64,000 nucleotides of DNA from Zizania palustris (Eukaryota > Streptophyta > Magnoliopsida > Poales > Poaceae): NCBI GenBank assembly GCA_019279435.1, contig JAAALK010000082.1, positions 77,782,989 to 77,846,988 on the forward strand. Direction: 5' to 3'. A program made the position numbers and the translations under genes. Positions 11,403-21,468 of this stretch are shown here, in pieces. Within the stretch, counting starts at the first letter, position 1, and each line of letters starts with the position of its first letter. Under the pieces are notes generated by a model, which saw nothing but the letters and a program-made list of their open reading frames with translations, was not told the origin of the DNA and made no database searches.

Positions 11403-11611
11403 GGAGCGCTATTCTACACTACGTGTGTAGAATAACTATTCTACACCGACTACTTTCAGTAGTGAATTTTCTCAGTAGAATAGCTATTGAGTACTACTTT
11501 TTTCAGTAGTAGATTTGTCGGTACAATAGGTATTCTACACCAACCACTTTTAGTAGTAGATTTTTCAGTAGAATAGTTATTCTACATACGTGGTGTATAA
11601 TAACGCTCTCC
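11403..11611. mobile_element. Foldback MITE in a TA tract
   Basis: The ~209-bp sequence has ~43-bp imperfect terminal inverted repeats. The left end GGGAGCGCTATTCTACAC pairs with the right end, whose complement reads GGAGAGCGTTATTATACAC. The innermost TGTAGAATAACTATTCTAC is shared exactly by both arms. The interior repeats CAGTAGTAGATTT and CTATTCTACACC several times. It lies between TATA tracts, so a TA-type duplication is plausible but cannot be proven in a TA repeat. The transposase superfamily was not assigned. Confidence 0.75.
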
Positions 11612-12298
11612 TATATATATATACACATGAGCCTACTAGAAGGTGGGGTCTGGAACGGTGACACCGATGGCCCTACCCTGGGCCGCTCCGGTCACTGCCA
11701 AAGGTTATTACCAGAACCTCACTTGACCAGAAACAGAAGATTAGCTATCCCAGGTTGCGAGAAACTATTGCTTCACATCTACCAACATATGGAGACCGGT
11801 CAGGATTTTGCTTCGCACTACTTCATCATCGTGCAGAAGCACGTGCTGGCAGATGAATAGTCATCTGCCCGAGGGTATGGTATGGGGCGATTCCAAACAC
11901 TCTTTTGTTTTGCCTTTTAAGCAAGCTGACACCAGTGTTAATCACGGAGTGAAAAAAGAAAGCATTTTGTAAATGGCATAACAAAGCCTAATAAACGGTG
12001 TAAATGGAATTCTTAAAGATAAATTTATTTCGCATAAACCAAATTATCCGAACACTACCCCAAGCCCCATTACTACTTTCATTTGCTTGGCATTATTACT
12101 CTCCATTAAAATACAAAAGAAAAACTCTCTAATTGTTAATTTAACAACCAGCTAAATAGTGATAAATAATGTTTTTCCGGACAACTTGAAACGTTAGAAT
12201 TTATTTTTTGGACAAACGAGTACCAATTAAAATGAAATAGGATGGTTGCAACAGGTGGTGTTTGACCAATATCCAAAACAAACCGAGCTAAGAGTACG

Positions 12299-12305
12299 GG
12301 TAGGT
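12299..12305 (-). promoter_or_regulatory. AC-element-like MYB site upstream of the P450
   Basis: Plus-strand GGTAGGT (within GGTAGGTAGG) reads ACCTACC on the minus strand. ACCTACC is the AC-I type site bound by R2R3-MYB regulators of phenylpropanoid genes. It lies about 120 bp upstream of the ATG. A 7-base match can arise by chance, so only the agreement with the gene's probable pathway gives it weight. Confidence 0.35.
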
Positions 12306-12426
12306 AGGAATGGTAGTTAGTCAACAGCGCGCAGGCGGAGCACGCGAAGTATTCATATCAGCTACCCCGCTTCGTCTTTTAACTAAACTGCCACCTTTCA
12401 ACGTGCATCCCGTGCAACGGATCGAC

Positions 12427-14109
12427 ATGGAAGTGCCGCCTCTCCCGCTGCTGCTCGGCTCACTGGCCGTGTCCGCCGCCGTCTGGTACTTCCTATTCGT
12501 CTACGGCGGCGCGGCGGCGGGGAAGCGGCCGCTGCCGCCGGGGCCGCGCGGGTGGCCCGTGCTGGGCAACCTGCCGCAGCTTGGCGACAAGCCGCACCAG
12601 ACGATGTGCGCGCTGGCGAGGGAGTACGGCCCGCTATTCCGGCTCCGGTTCGGCTGCGCGGAGGTCGTGGTGGCCGCGTCCGCGGCAGTGGCGGCTCAGT
12701 TTCTGCGCGGCCTCGATGCCAACTTCAGCAACCGACCGCCCAACTCGGGTGCCGAGCACGTCGCGTACAACTACCAGGACCTCGTGTTTGCGCCCTACGG
12801 TGCGCGGTGGCGCGCGTTGCGGAAGCTGTGCGCGCTCCACCTCTTCTCGGCCAAGGCGCTCGATGGCCTCCGCGCTGTCCGAGAGGGCGAAATCGCGCTC
12901 ATGGTGAGGAACTTGGCGCGACAGGGGGTGGCCCAGCCGGTGTCGATCGGCCAGGAGGCGAACATATGCGCCACCAACACACTGGCACGCGCGACCATCG
13001 GCCGCCGTGTGTTCGCTGTTTACGGCAGCGAGGGCGCCAAAGAGTTCAAGGATATGGTGGTGGAGTTGATGCAGCTCGCCGGCGTGTTCAACGTCGGCGA
13101 CTTCGTGCCGGCGCTCCGGTGGCTGGATCCGCAGGGCGTAGTGGCAAAGATGAAGCGGCTGCACCGTCGGTACGACGACATGATGAACGGCTTCATCAAG
13201 GAAAGGAAGGCGGGAGCCAAGCCTGACGGCCTTGCCGCTGGCGGCGACGACGGCAACGATCTGCTGAGCGTGCTGCTGGCGAGGATGCGGGAAGAGGAGC
13301 AGCTGGACGGCCACGGCGAAAACATCACCGAGATTGACATCAAAGCTCTGCTCCTGGTGAGTTCCTGCCCTTGCATGTCAGATTTTTAATTGGACTAATG
13401 GCGATTTTGAGCGGTTCGATATGGACACGATATTTCATCTTCATTCTTTTTTTTTTCATTGTGTAAGAATCTCTTCACTGCGGGGACTGACACGACGTCA
13501 AGCACGGTGGAGTGGGCGCTGGCGGAGCTGATCCGGCATCCCGACGTCCTCGCCGAGGCCCAGCGTGAACTTGACGCCGTCGTCGGCAAGGACCGTCTCG
13601 TGTCAGAGTCCGACCTCCCACGCCTCCCCTTCCTTGCCGCGGTGATCAAGGAGACGTTCCGCCTCCACCCGCCGACGCCGCTCTCCCTTCCCCGGGAGGC
13701 CGCCGCCGACTGCGAGGTCGACGGCTACCGCATCCCCAAGGGCACCACTCTCCTCGTCAACGTCTGGGCCATATCCCGTGACCCGGTCCTATGGTCCGAC
13801 CCACTCGAGTACCAGCCCGCCCGGTTCCTCCCCGGCGGAGGACACGCCGACGTGGACGTCAAAGGCAGCGACTTCGGGCTCATACCGTTCGGCGCGGGGC
13901 GAAGGATCTGCGCGGGGCTCAGCTGGGGCTTGCAGATGGTCACGCTGATGACAGCCACGTTGGTGCAGGGCTTCGACTGGACCCTGCCGGGTGGCGCATC
14001 GCCGGACAAGCTGAACATGGAGGAATCGTACGGGCTCACCTTGCAGAGGGCCGTGCTCTTGATGGTCCATCCTGCGCCAAGGCTGCTCCCGTCCGCGTAT
14101 GCTGTTTAA
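12427..14109 (+). CDS. CYP75B: Cytochrome P450, flavonoid 3'-hydroxylase type (CYP75B class)
   Basis: Predicted ER-anchored monooxygenase of 523 residues in two exons (12427-13356, 13468-14109) around a 111-bp GT-AG intron (13357-13467). It should hydroxylate the flavonoid B-ring 3' position using NADPH-P450 reductase. Visible features: hydrophobic N-terminal anchor (residues 5-30), hinge PLPPGPRGWPVLGN (35-48), VVVAAS (80-85), I-helix oxygen-binding AGTDTTS (315-321), ExxR in KETFR (371-375), VDVKG (439-443) and haem loop FGAGRRICAG (451-460, Cys458). VVVAAS and VDVKG are signatures reported for F3'H rather than F3'5'H. Grass relatives also include chrysoeriol 5'-hydroxylases of the same subfamily, so the substrate is not settled. 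The ATG was chosen because it begins MEVPPLPLLL, typical of the family, although the frame is open upstream to 12310. No break is seen. Codons are strongly GC-ending, unlike the surrounding transposons. Confidence 0.92.
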
Positions 14110-14151
14110 TCTTTGTCGCGTTTGTCTCATTATCTGCTTGTTTGTGATTAA

Positions 14152-14157
14152 AATAAA
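14152..14157 (+). terminator. Candidate poly(A) signal of the P450
   Basis: AATAAA lies 43 bp after the stop codon in an A-rich context. It is the only canonical hexamer close to the stop. Confidence 0.4.
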
Positions 14158-14642
14158 AAAAGGCGTTTAACTTCTTTGCAAAAAAACATATTTTAGTTTA
14201 ATAATTTTTTTATATATTTTTTGTTACACTTCCGAAAACAAAACTATAAAAAGCATGATGTAAAAATTATAATATAATATTGAAAAAAATTATATAAAAA
14301 ACCTGATGAGAAAATCCTAATATATTATTCAAAATCAGGTTCAAATAGAAATCATCCCCAACCGAGTAAATTTAAAAGAATGGCTTCTTTTTTAGGTAGG
14401 AATATAATACTTATAAAAATTAATTTTTATCTGTAAAAAATATGATTCTATTATTTATTATTCTATCTAAGCTCTCCCCGATCTAATATTTTTTAAAGTT
14501 TCTTTAATATATATGTCAAAACCTAAAATTTGTTATATTTTAGTAAGTACGGATTAGTCTAGTTCACAGTGAATGGAAACTGCTGAATGGTACATATGTT
14601 TAAGCTACAAGAAAAAAGTAGATTCCAATTTGAACCTGCTTA

Positions 14643-14996
14643 GGGCATCCCAACTCAATGACTATAGTTTCTATGGTATTAAATGCACTGCTAAATGGTC
14701 AAAAATCTGATGTAACATGAGAGTTAATGAGGAGAGAGAAAAGATGTGAAGAAAATGGTTTCTCATGCAACACATGATTTCTATCACTACTATCAAGGAT
14801 GAAGAAACCATTCTATATGCATTGGGAGAGTGTAGAAGTATCTATAGATGGAGCCCACTTATTTATGATTGGGCAAAAGAGAGAAAAATAAATAGAGAAG
14901 AAATCATGCATTGCAAGATAGAATTTATATGAGTAGTTTCTATAGTGACATGACATGTATAGAAACTACTAGATGATTTCTGAGTTGGGAATGCTC
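14643..14996. mobile_element. Tourist-type MITE (PIF/Harbinger-like)
   Basis: The 354-bp element has terminal inverted repeats GGGCATCCCAACTCA and, on the other strand from the right end, GAGCATTCCCAACTCAG. It is flanked by TTA at 14640-14642 and 14997-14999. The TTA duplication and GGGC/GAGC ends fit Tourist MITEs mobilised by PIF/Harbinger transposases. The interior is AT-rich without coding potential. It lies about 530 bp downstream of the P450 stop. Confidence 0.85.
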
Positions 14997-16134
14997 TTAT
15001 GAAACGAAGTGAATCACATTATGATAAGTTCGCATAGAGAGCAACAAAATAAGCACCGACTAGTGATCGGATGTGTTACGAATGCTAAACATCGGACGCT
15101 CATCCACCTTGTCAGATTGCTCGCATTGCGCATTCCATTCGTCCTCCACGTGGTAAATATTGGTTTTAACAGTTTATCTTCAGCGGTTAAAATTAAATAT
15201 AACATAAAACATCTATCTTCAATAAACAAGAATAATTATTTTTAACACGTGAAACATTTATCTTTTAACATGCGAAACATTCGAAATAGAAATAATAAAA
15301 ACCATTTGAAATAAAAGGATGAATATTTAAAATAAAAATGTAAAATATTTTACTTCCATATATGAAACAGTGAGTCCACTGTTATAAACATAAAACATTC
15401 ATGTCGAGGTTGTACATTAAGTGTTTTGTGTGTTGAACTAGCGTTATGTTGGCTCTGAGTCCAACGAAAAGGCTTGCGTCGGATGCACGATGAAAAGTAA
15501 TACCGAAAAAAATATCTCCGTAGAGATTAGAGCAGATCGGTGAAAGGGTGAAAACGGAAACAGAAGGGATATTTTCCGTCCGTTGGAACTTATGGAATAT
15601 ATATGGAAGAGATAAATAAATACTTGATATAATTTGTGTTTGGATTGGAATTTGCGAAAAATATGGATTGTCTTATGAGAGGAGATGTATCCTCTCATAT
15701 ATATTTTCGTATATCAAATATATAATAAATTTTTATTACAATTTTACTGCTAGAGACAAATAAAGAATTAGTTTATCACTATTTACAAGCCCACAAATAA
15801 TATCATCTTTTATATATATCTTCCAATACTATTTCACAACCTAATTACACCGGTTCTTGAATCTAATTTCGAGAGAAAAATCTATGATTTGATATGAGAT
15901 ACTATCTTTGTCGTTGCGTTGCGTGCTAAGGATAGTACTCTATGGGTTCTGTAGACAAGATTTAGATTAGTGTTGGTGCATTTTTTGAACACACTTTGAC
16001 ACAAGCGTGGCTTGGGAGATCTGCTTCACTCTAATGCAAGTCCTACATTTTTAGAAAAAAGTTCAAGGCATGCCAATCAGTTTGACCCTGCAACTGATAA
16101 GTGAACAGAAAATACGACATTAGTAGTATGGCCT

Positions 16135-16210
16135 ATTGGCTATCGAGCCGATGACCGCGACGAGGATGTGATATTCTTGGAATATCATGCCAATCGGCCA
16201 TAAGGCCGAT
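16135..16210. repeat. Cluster of three tight hairpins
   Basis: Three inverted repeats follow one another. ATTGGCT/AGCCGAT has a 4-base loop (16135-16152, one G-T pair). TGATATTC/GAATATCA has a 3-base loop (16169-16187, perfect). ATCGGCC/GGCCGAT has a 4-base loop (16193-16210, perfect). Function unknown. Confidence 0.7.
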
Positions 16211-16743
16211 GACCTGAGATGAAGCAATCGGGCGAGCATGTCATCAGTCGATAAGACGAACAGTTAACCACATAGGCTAATGAGTGCTTTTTCGATAACT
16301 TATAAGATGTATCGTGGAATTGAAGATAACCCGTCGGCTTGTACTCCGACAAAAAAATAAAATATGCCAGATAACATATCTATATCATGAAAATCATCAC
16401 AATAACTAGATCAGACCTAACCAAGACAACATTTAGTCACAATGATCTTAATAATATATCAAAGAATCAGACATGCTTTATTTAGATGAACGATATACAT
16501 CATAAAAGAGATACAATAGTAAGAGATGTCAGACTTAACCGATGAACCCTCAAACTATAACACCTCGATCACATAAATCTAAGAGATCAAACTGAACTGA
16601 TACAACCTTAGACCTAGCTAATACACCAAGAACAATTGATGACCGTACTATTTCAATGTTCACCTCAAGAGATCAAACTGATGCAGCCGTGAGGATAATG
16701 ATCTAATCGGTATGAACGTCAGGGGTGGCGGGACTCACCTCTT

Positions 16744-17104
16744 TGTTGGAGATCGAAACGATGTATCCCAGCTCTGAGTGCCGAACACCGCCGGAATAAA
16801 CCTTGGAAGCCAACGGTGGCAATGCGCCGATTAGTTGATTAACAAAGATGTGTTTTTTCTAAGCTACCAAGGGATACATATTTATAGTCTGGAGACTTGC
16901 CGTCCAAGTACTATATCTTAACCAATTTAAAATAATCTTCATCTTCTTTTTCCTGCACCTTATCTCCATCATCTTCTTCTGCGTCCAATCATCTTGTAAC
17001 AGCATGGACATGCTTCTTGACTTTCTTTGACCGTACCACTTTGACTTCTGTTGACCATATAACATTTTAGTAGGCATGGGCTTTACCAAATCTTGGCGTC
17101 AACA
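16744..17104 (-). repeat. 3' LTR of Gypsy element D
   Basis: Minus strand, 361 bp, from TGTTGACGCCAAGATTTGG (17104) to GATCTCCAACA (16744). It is preceded on the minus strand by a polypurine-like ACTGGGGGGCATG, which marks it as a 3' LTR. A minus-strand TATAAATA lies near 16880. It aligns with 55213-55272 plus 56670-56911, the other LTR of D. The 5-bp flanks of the two LTRs do not match (CTCTT and TTTAT), so the insertion boundaries or later rearrangement remain open. Confidence 0.7.
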
Positions 17105-17322
17105 CATGCCCCCCAGTTTCGAAGCATTAAGTGGCCGTCGATGCTTCGAAATTATCAACAGTCATTATCTTTGTTGTCGCATCTTTTCAAACGTCTTTCC
17201 GCACAATCTTTTCACTTTAATTGCCAGCTGAAACCCTTCATCTTCCAATGCTTTCACATTTTCCTAGAGTTCCGACTCTTTCTCTTCATCTTCCAGCCAT
17301 CCATAATTGCATTGGGGTAGTT

Positions 17323-17328
17323 TATAAA
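17323..17328 (+). promoter_or_regulatory. TATA box of the plant-mobile-domain gene
   Basis: TTTATAAACT lies about 125 bp upstream of the ATG at 17452 and 5' of a pyrimidine-rich leader. The gene runs opposite to its host element D, so it would need its own promoter. Confidence 0.45.
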
Positions 17329-17451
17329 CTCCGACCGCTCTTCCTTTCTTCCTCATGATTTTGATTCATTGCCTATTCTTGACCATAAAAACATTCACCA
17401 TTCGTCTAACACTAGCCATCGTTCGCTATCTTTCTCCTCGCCAGTGCAAAG

Positions 17452-18790
17452 ATGGCCACCATTGATGCGATCCCCCCGAGTAAGCCTCTAAACTTTTACT
17501 TCTAACGTACTGATCGCCTCCCCTCTCCTAATCTCATTTGTTTTGGCAAGGCCCTCAAAACTAGGTTTTTATTCCAATAGTTACGCACCCATTCAGCTTC
17601 TTTCTAGGTCCCTTAGGCAATCCCGACCCCACATATCTCATCAATGCCGAGACTTGTCGGATACCCTTCAAGTGTTCTCCTATGCATTCCTCCGACTGAG
17701 AGTTGGGCTTCGAATCTTTTCCTCCTTCCATCCTTGGCTGGCGTGACTGGTACCTTAGGGTGTCAGCTACTTACTGCCCCTTTTGGGATGAAATTGACAT
17801 TGGTCATTACATTAGCCTTTCTTTGGCTAAGCGATACCTAAATGCACCAATGCTGGTCATGACTTGTTATTTTTGGTCTGACGCCTTAAATGCCTTCATT
17901 TTTGGTCATGGGCCGATGAGTCCCACTCTTCTTGATGTTTTCTTCCTATCTTGCCTTGACATTTCTTTAACGGCTAACCCTTCCTTCTTTATCTCTAGCC
18001 ATCCCACGACCATGGCATTAACTCAGCTGATGATTGGGGCCGATACATTACTAGGCATAATAGTAGGACCGACCCTATGAGTACTCGTGAGCACATGGCT
18101 TTTCTTAGCCTCTAGTTGGAGGAATTTGTTTTTTGTGTGTCGGCTCCGGTCCCAAACTTTCAGTTCCAGTTCTTAGCCGAACAACTCGCAGCCCACATGC
18201 GAGTTCCAATTCTATCACCCATCGGTCTCTTCGCGGAAACTGGGCTTTGGTCAACTCCCACCCCATCACTTTTTCGTTGGCTAGATCCAAACTCACGGGA
18301 GGGTCACGAGTGCTTTGGAGTGGGACTGCCTTCCCCATATGAACTATGGGATTCCTTTTGGACGCCTTGCCACCTGGACGACCTGTCGGGCGACCTCTCT
18401 CGCCTTCCACCGATGATGGGATGAGTTAACGTCTTCAACCGTTCTTCCTTGTTCTACCAAGAGCGGATTCACCCAGATGACGTCGACACAGAGCCTGAGG
18501 TATACATCATGATTCCTTCTTCCTTCGCCCCCCGCCATCCTTCATTACACCTGTTTAACTTGCTTCTTGCAGGATGTTGATCGTGATGCCCCCTAATGAG
18601 CTTTAGTGGCTGGTCGATACAATATGGGTCGGTATCGACCACTACAAACTTGGGTGCGGGTGGCCCAATTCCTTCTACATGGGTGAGCGGGAGATGATAT
18701 GGGCCTAGGTCGTCGATCGGGCTGATGCACTTCAACCGGTTGTCTAGGAGTAGGAGCTGATTCAAGGGTAGAACTGCTGGGAGCCCTTTG
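17452..18790 (+). pseudogene. Plant mobile domain (PMD-like) gene carried antisense in element D
   Basis: Exon 1 starts ATGGCCACC and reaches a GTAAGC donor at 17480. The main body is in the frame read from about 17703: WRDWYLRVSATYCPFW, then FWSDALNAFIFGHGP, then TLLDVFFLSCLDIS. Next come EHMAFLSL and LEEFVFCV across a TAG near 18112, then LAEQLAAHMRVPI (18175-18210). These blocks match the aminotransferase-like plant mobile domain proteins found in plants and in several transposons. The family's biochemical role is unsettled; cellular MAIL1/MAIN members act in silencing and genome stability. Breaks include TGA at 17697, stops near 18078 and 18112, and several after 18422. Orientation is opposite to element D. 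Exon boundaries beyond the first are uncertain. Confidence 0.65.
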
Positions 18791-19420
18791 GGAAATTTTC
18801 TCTCCTTTTGTAAACTTTTTGTAATATTCTTCGCCTTGTAATTCAGGAGTTTGAATATACCTTCTTCATCATTTTTGACTTCAAACTTTTCTGTGGTGTA
18901 TGATGCTCCTGCATCGGCCGTCTGAAGGTGATATTGTTGGCGTTGATTGGCTTGTGTGTTAACCCTTCATATCCATCCGTCGACTTTTCTTTAAGTTCTT
19001 CTCGTCTCCTTCCCCTCATGACTTTCTAAAGGCGATACTTTCTGCATCGGCTGTTTAGAGATGATGCCATCGGATTTCATGTGTAAAAACTTCTAGGCTC
19101 CATTCTAACGATCGAGAGATTTTCCTTCGTTGTTCCTCGCCCGGCCACTTCTCATGCGTTGGACTCGCATCGGTGTTTGTTGAAACAGTCAAGTTGTGCT
19201 TTGGTCTAAGGGCGATGCCTTTGCATCGGCCATCTCAAGGAGATGCCATCGGCATCGACTGTTTGGGCTCTATCTGAATGGTTGATAAATTTCTTTCAGT
19301 CTATTCATTCGCCCTTTTTCAAGGTCTTCTAAAGTAATCTTTAGTTCACTCCTCTTTCGTCGAAGGCTTTTTGCTTCTTTTGGCGTCGTCTTGTTCAAGA
19401 TGAGCCTAGGCAGTTCATCA
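18791..19420. other. Element D noncoding region with GCATCGGC repeats
   Basis: No gene is seen except the extreme right end, which on the minus strand continues the protease-side frame of D (DELPRLILNKTTPKEAKSL at about 19417-19361). The words TTTGCATCGGCC, ATGCCATCGG and GCATCGGCTGTT recur at 18911, 19037, 19065, 19214 and 19240. Confidence 0.5.
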
Positions 19421-20242
19421 TGTTGGGGAATAGGGTAGCTATGCTAGCCGACAAATTCAAAATTTCCGCCCTAGGCCCTAGGCTCATGCGTGTGTGAGAT
19501 CATAGATCGGTACCTTCTAGCATGAGACGTGCTAGGTGCAACAGAAGAAGATGTTGGAGCAGCGCGTCAAGCCTCTCCTCGCTTCGTCCTTTCCATCCTT
19601 TGCCAATCTAATTGATGAAGACGTCGTAGTCGTTCGCATGTAGATGTCCACGAGTGTTATTGTTGGAGCAATGCCTCCACGGAGTCCACACGTATAGGTA
19701 TGGAGTACCTCCCACGGCAGCGTGCTAGCACCGCACATGAGAGATGGGGATCCTTGACCTAAACGTTTGAGATCAAGAAGGGAAGGAGAGAACTCTTGGG
19801 TGGCTACGTCTAATCTAGGTTTATTACTTGCCCCAAGACGTCCTCCTCCTCTCCTTATATAGGGCTGAGAGCCCTTGGGTAGTGCTCATCCCAAAACCCT
19901 AAAAACCATAACAAATCCAATCTGTTTACCCATGTCAGAACTTCCAATCCTGGATCGGAACTTTTGACATGGTATTTTAGGTATCCTGATATAGTACGAC
20001 ACACGACAGATCTAATCTGTTATCGCCCACCTCAGAACTTCCGATACCATATCAGAACTTCCGATCAGTACAAAATTCCCCAATTCCGAATCAGAACTTC
20101 TGGCTCGTCGGAACGTACAATACCATATCGGAACTTCTGAAGCAACATTTGCTCTCTATATCGACAACAGAAAATAGCCGGAACTTCCGATACCTCCTGT
20201 CGAAACTTTTGATACACAGAATTTTCTTGGGCATATCCTTCA
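19421..20242 (-). mobile_element. Solo LTR of a Copia (Angela/RIRE1-like) element
   Basis: Minus strand from TGAAGGATATGCCCAAGAAA (20242) to CTATTCCCCAACA (19421), 822 bp. It is flanked by CATCA (19416-19420) and CATCG (20243-20247), a 4 of 5 match. The frame of D's protease region resumes across it. The ends resemble grass Angela/BARE LTRs (TGTTGGATATGCCC ... TTCCCCAACA); this comparison is from memory. A minus-strand CCTATATAAGG TATA box lies near 19855. GGAACTTCCGAT-like units repeat about nine times between 19935 and 20215. Confidence 0.6.
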
Positions 20243-20552
20243 CATCGGTGATTGGCTTGATACCGTTATCTAATACTTCAAGAAAATTTCCGTCCCAAGC
20301 TTCTACCGATAAACAAATGACCCCTTCTACTTCCCATACCGATAAATGGGTTGTAGCTATGTTAACCGATTTGTCGGCGGGAACTATTTCTACCTGATCG
20401 CCGATCCACTATATGAGGTTCTGATGCATTGTCGAGGGAACACATAAGTTTGTGTGTATCTAATCACGTCCCAATAACAAGCTGTAGGATCATTTTCCCT
20501 CTATCACGAAGAATGTAGTCAACATTGTCTTGCTTCCAACTGTTAGTTCTAT
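20243..20552 (-). pseudogene. Gypsy protease region, C-terminal part (element D)
   Basis: Minus-strand translation reads LTVGSKTMLTTFFVIEG, LLLGRDWIHTN and VPSTMHQNLI, then a TAG near 20418, then WIGDQVEIVPADKS. LGRDWIHTN ... VPSTMHQ is the conserved block after the retroviral-type aspartic protease in plant Gypsy pols. Its N-terminal half lies at 55014-55212 beyond the inserted element C. The reading frame joins at the GTTTA duplication. Confidence 0.75.
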
Positions 20553-20557
20553 GTTTA
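20553..20557. repeat. Target-site duplication of element C, left copy
   Basis: GTTTA, identical to 55009-55013, immediately precedes the TG of the 5' LTR of C. Confidence 0.9.
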
Positions 20558-21449
20558 TGTTGGGGGAATTAGTTTTCCCTTAAACAGGGGCCAAATGACG
20601 TCAGCCTCCGTAGGCCTCTGGCCCAGAGCCTGACACTGTTGAAGCATATTCCCACCTACCGAAGTTATTTCCAAGCATCATATAGCCCCAGCCTCCAGAC
20701 TCCTTTCGAAGCCCTCTGGAGCGAAGCCTCCAAGCTCCCTCCGAAGTCTGCCAGAAGCCAAGTCTCCAATCTCTCTTCGAAGTTCTCGTCAGAGTTAGCC
20801 TCCGGGCTCTCTTCGGAGTTAACCTCCGGGCTTCTTTCGGAGCTCCCTAGAGCCACTCTCCAGACCCTCTCTAGCCAATTCGAAGCTAAGTCTATGAGAG
20901 TCCATTCGGAGTTCAGTTCAGAGCATGCTTCGAAGTCCACTTCGGAGAGCCCTTCGAAGCCTTAATCACAGTCTCCTCCTGAAGAGCTCTGACCACTACT
21001 TCGAACCAGGAAAATATCTCTACTTCTCTACAGTGTAGAGCCATACAGGGGCCCCTCTGCCCCCAATATGTCATTTAGCTACTCAGAAGTGACATTTATC
21101 TAACACGTCTGTAAAGCTGTAAAGCACTTGTATAGTAGACTAGTCTTTTTTCCCTTCTTGCCCCTATAAATCCTATGACTTATAGAGGGCATTTAGGTCT
21201 TTTCCTTTAGCATGTGTGCCTATAAAAGTAGGGCCAAGCCCTTGTAATAGCCAGATCCCCCGGATCCATTAGATTCAACCGAGGCAAACTATGCCAAATC
21301 CACCACAAACTGGACGTAGGACTCTTATCCCTTTGGGGAGGTCCGAACCAGTATAAATCCTTTCTCCTTCTGAGAGAATCCTTCGAGGTTCATTTTATAC
21401 ACCATATAAACACAAAATCTTTGCTGTAGCTAACGCAATTGCTACAACA
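20558..21449 (+). repeat. 5' LTR of element C
   Basis: Begins TGTTGGGGGAATTAG and ends TTGCTACAACA. TATAAAAG at 21221-21228. The central part is dense in TTCGAAG, CCTCCGGGCTC and CTTCGGAG words. Compared by eye with the 3' copy it differs clearly more often than the LTR pairs of A or I, fitting its position as an outer layer. Confidence 0.9.
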
Positions 21450-21468
21450 GTTGGCGCCGTCTGTGGGG
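21450..21468 (+). other. Primer-binding site of element C
   Basis: GTTGGCGCCGTCTGTGGGG follows the LTR end directly. The same motif follows the LTRs of A (24768, two changes) and J (57839). Confidence 0.75.

Larger units (their letters stand above)
11025..12426. other. Upstream intergenic region of the P450 gene
   Basis: Apart from the (TA)n tract, the foldback element and the promoter-proximal site listed separately, no gene is seen. The sequence is unique-looking and AT-rich. A G-box hexamer CACGTG occurs near 11839-11844. No clear TATA box was found close to the P450 ATG; a weak TATTCATA lies about 80 bp upstream. Confidence 0.6.
14158..16743. other. AT-rich intergenic region downstream of the P450
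   Basis: No gene is supported. The stretch contains the Tourist-type MITE (14643-14996), AT-rich low-complexity sequence with repeated GAAACAT words (15180-15420) and a hairpin cluster (16135-16210). The last ~650 bp, with several CGATCGGC-like words, may belong to an unrecognised transposon flanking the LTR at 16744. Confidence 0.5.

Noticed and set aside
12552..13376. Long open frames overlapping the P450 exons in other frames and on the minus strand
   Set aside because: They are shadows of a very GC-rich coding exon. None shows a recognisable domain, and the P450 frame accounts for all conserved motifs.
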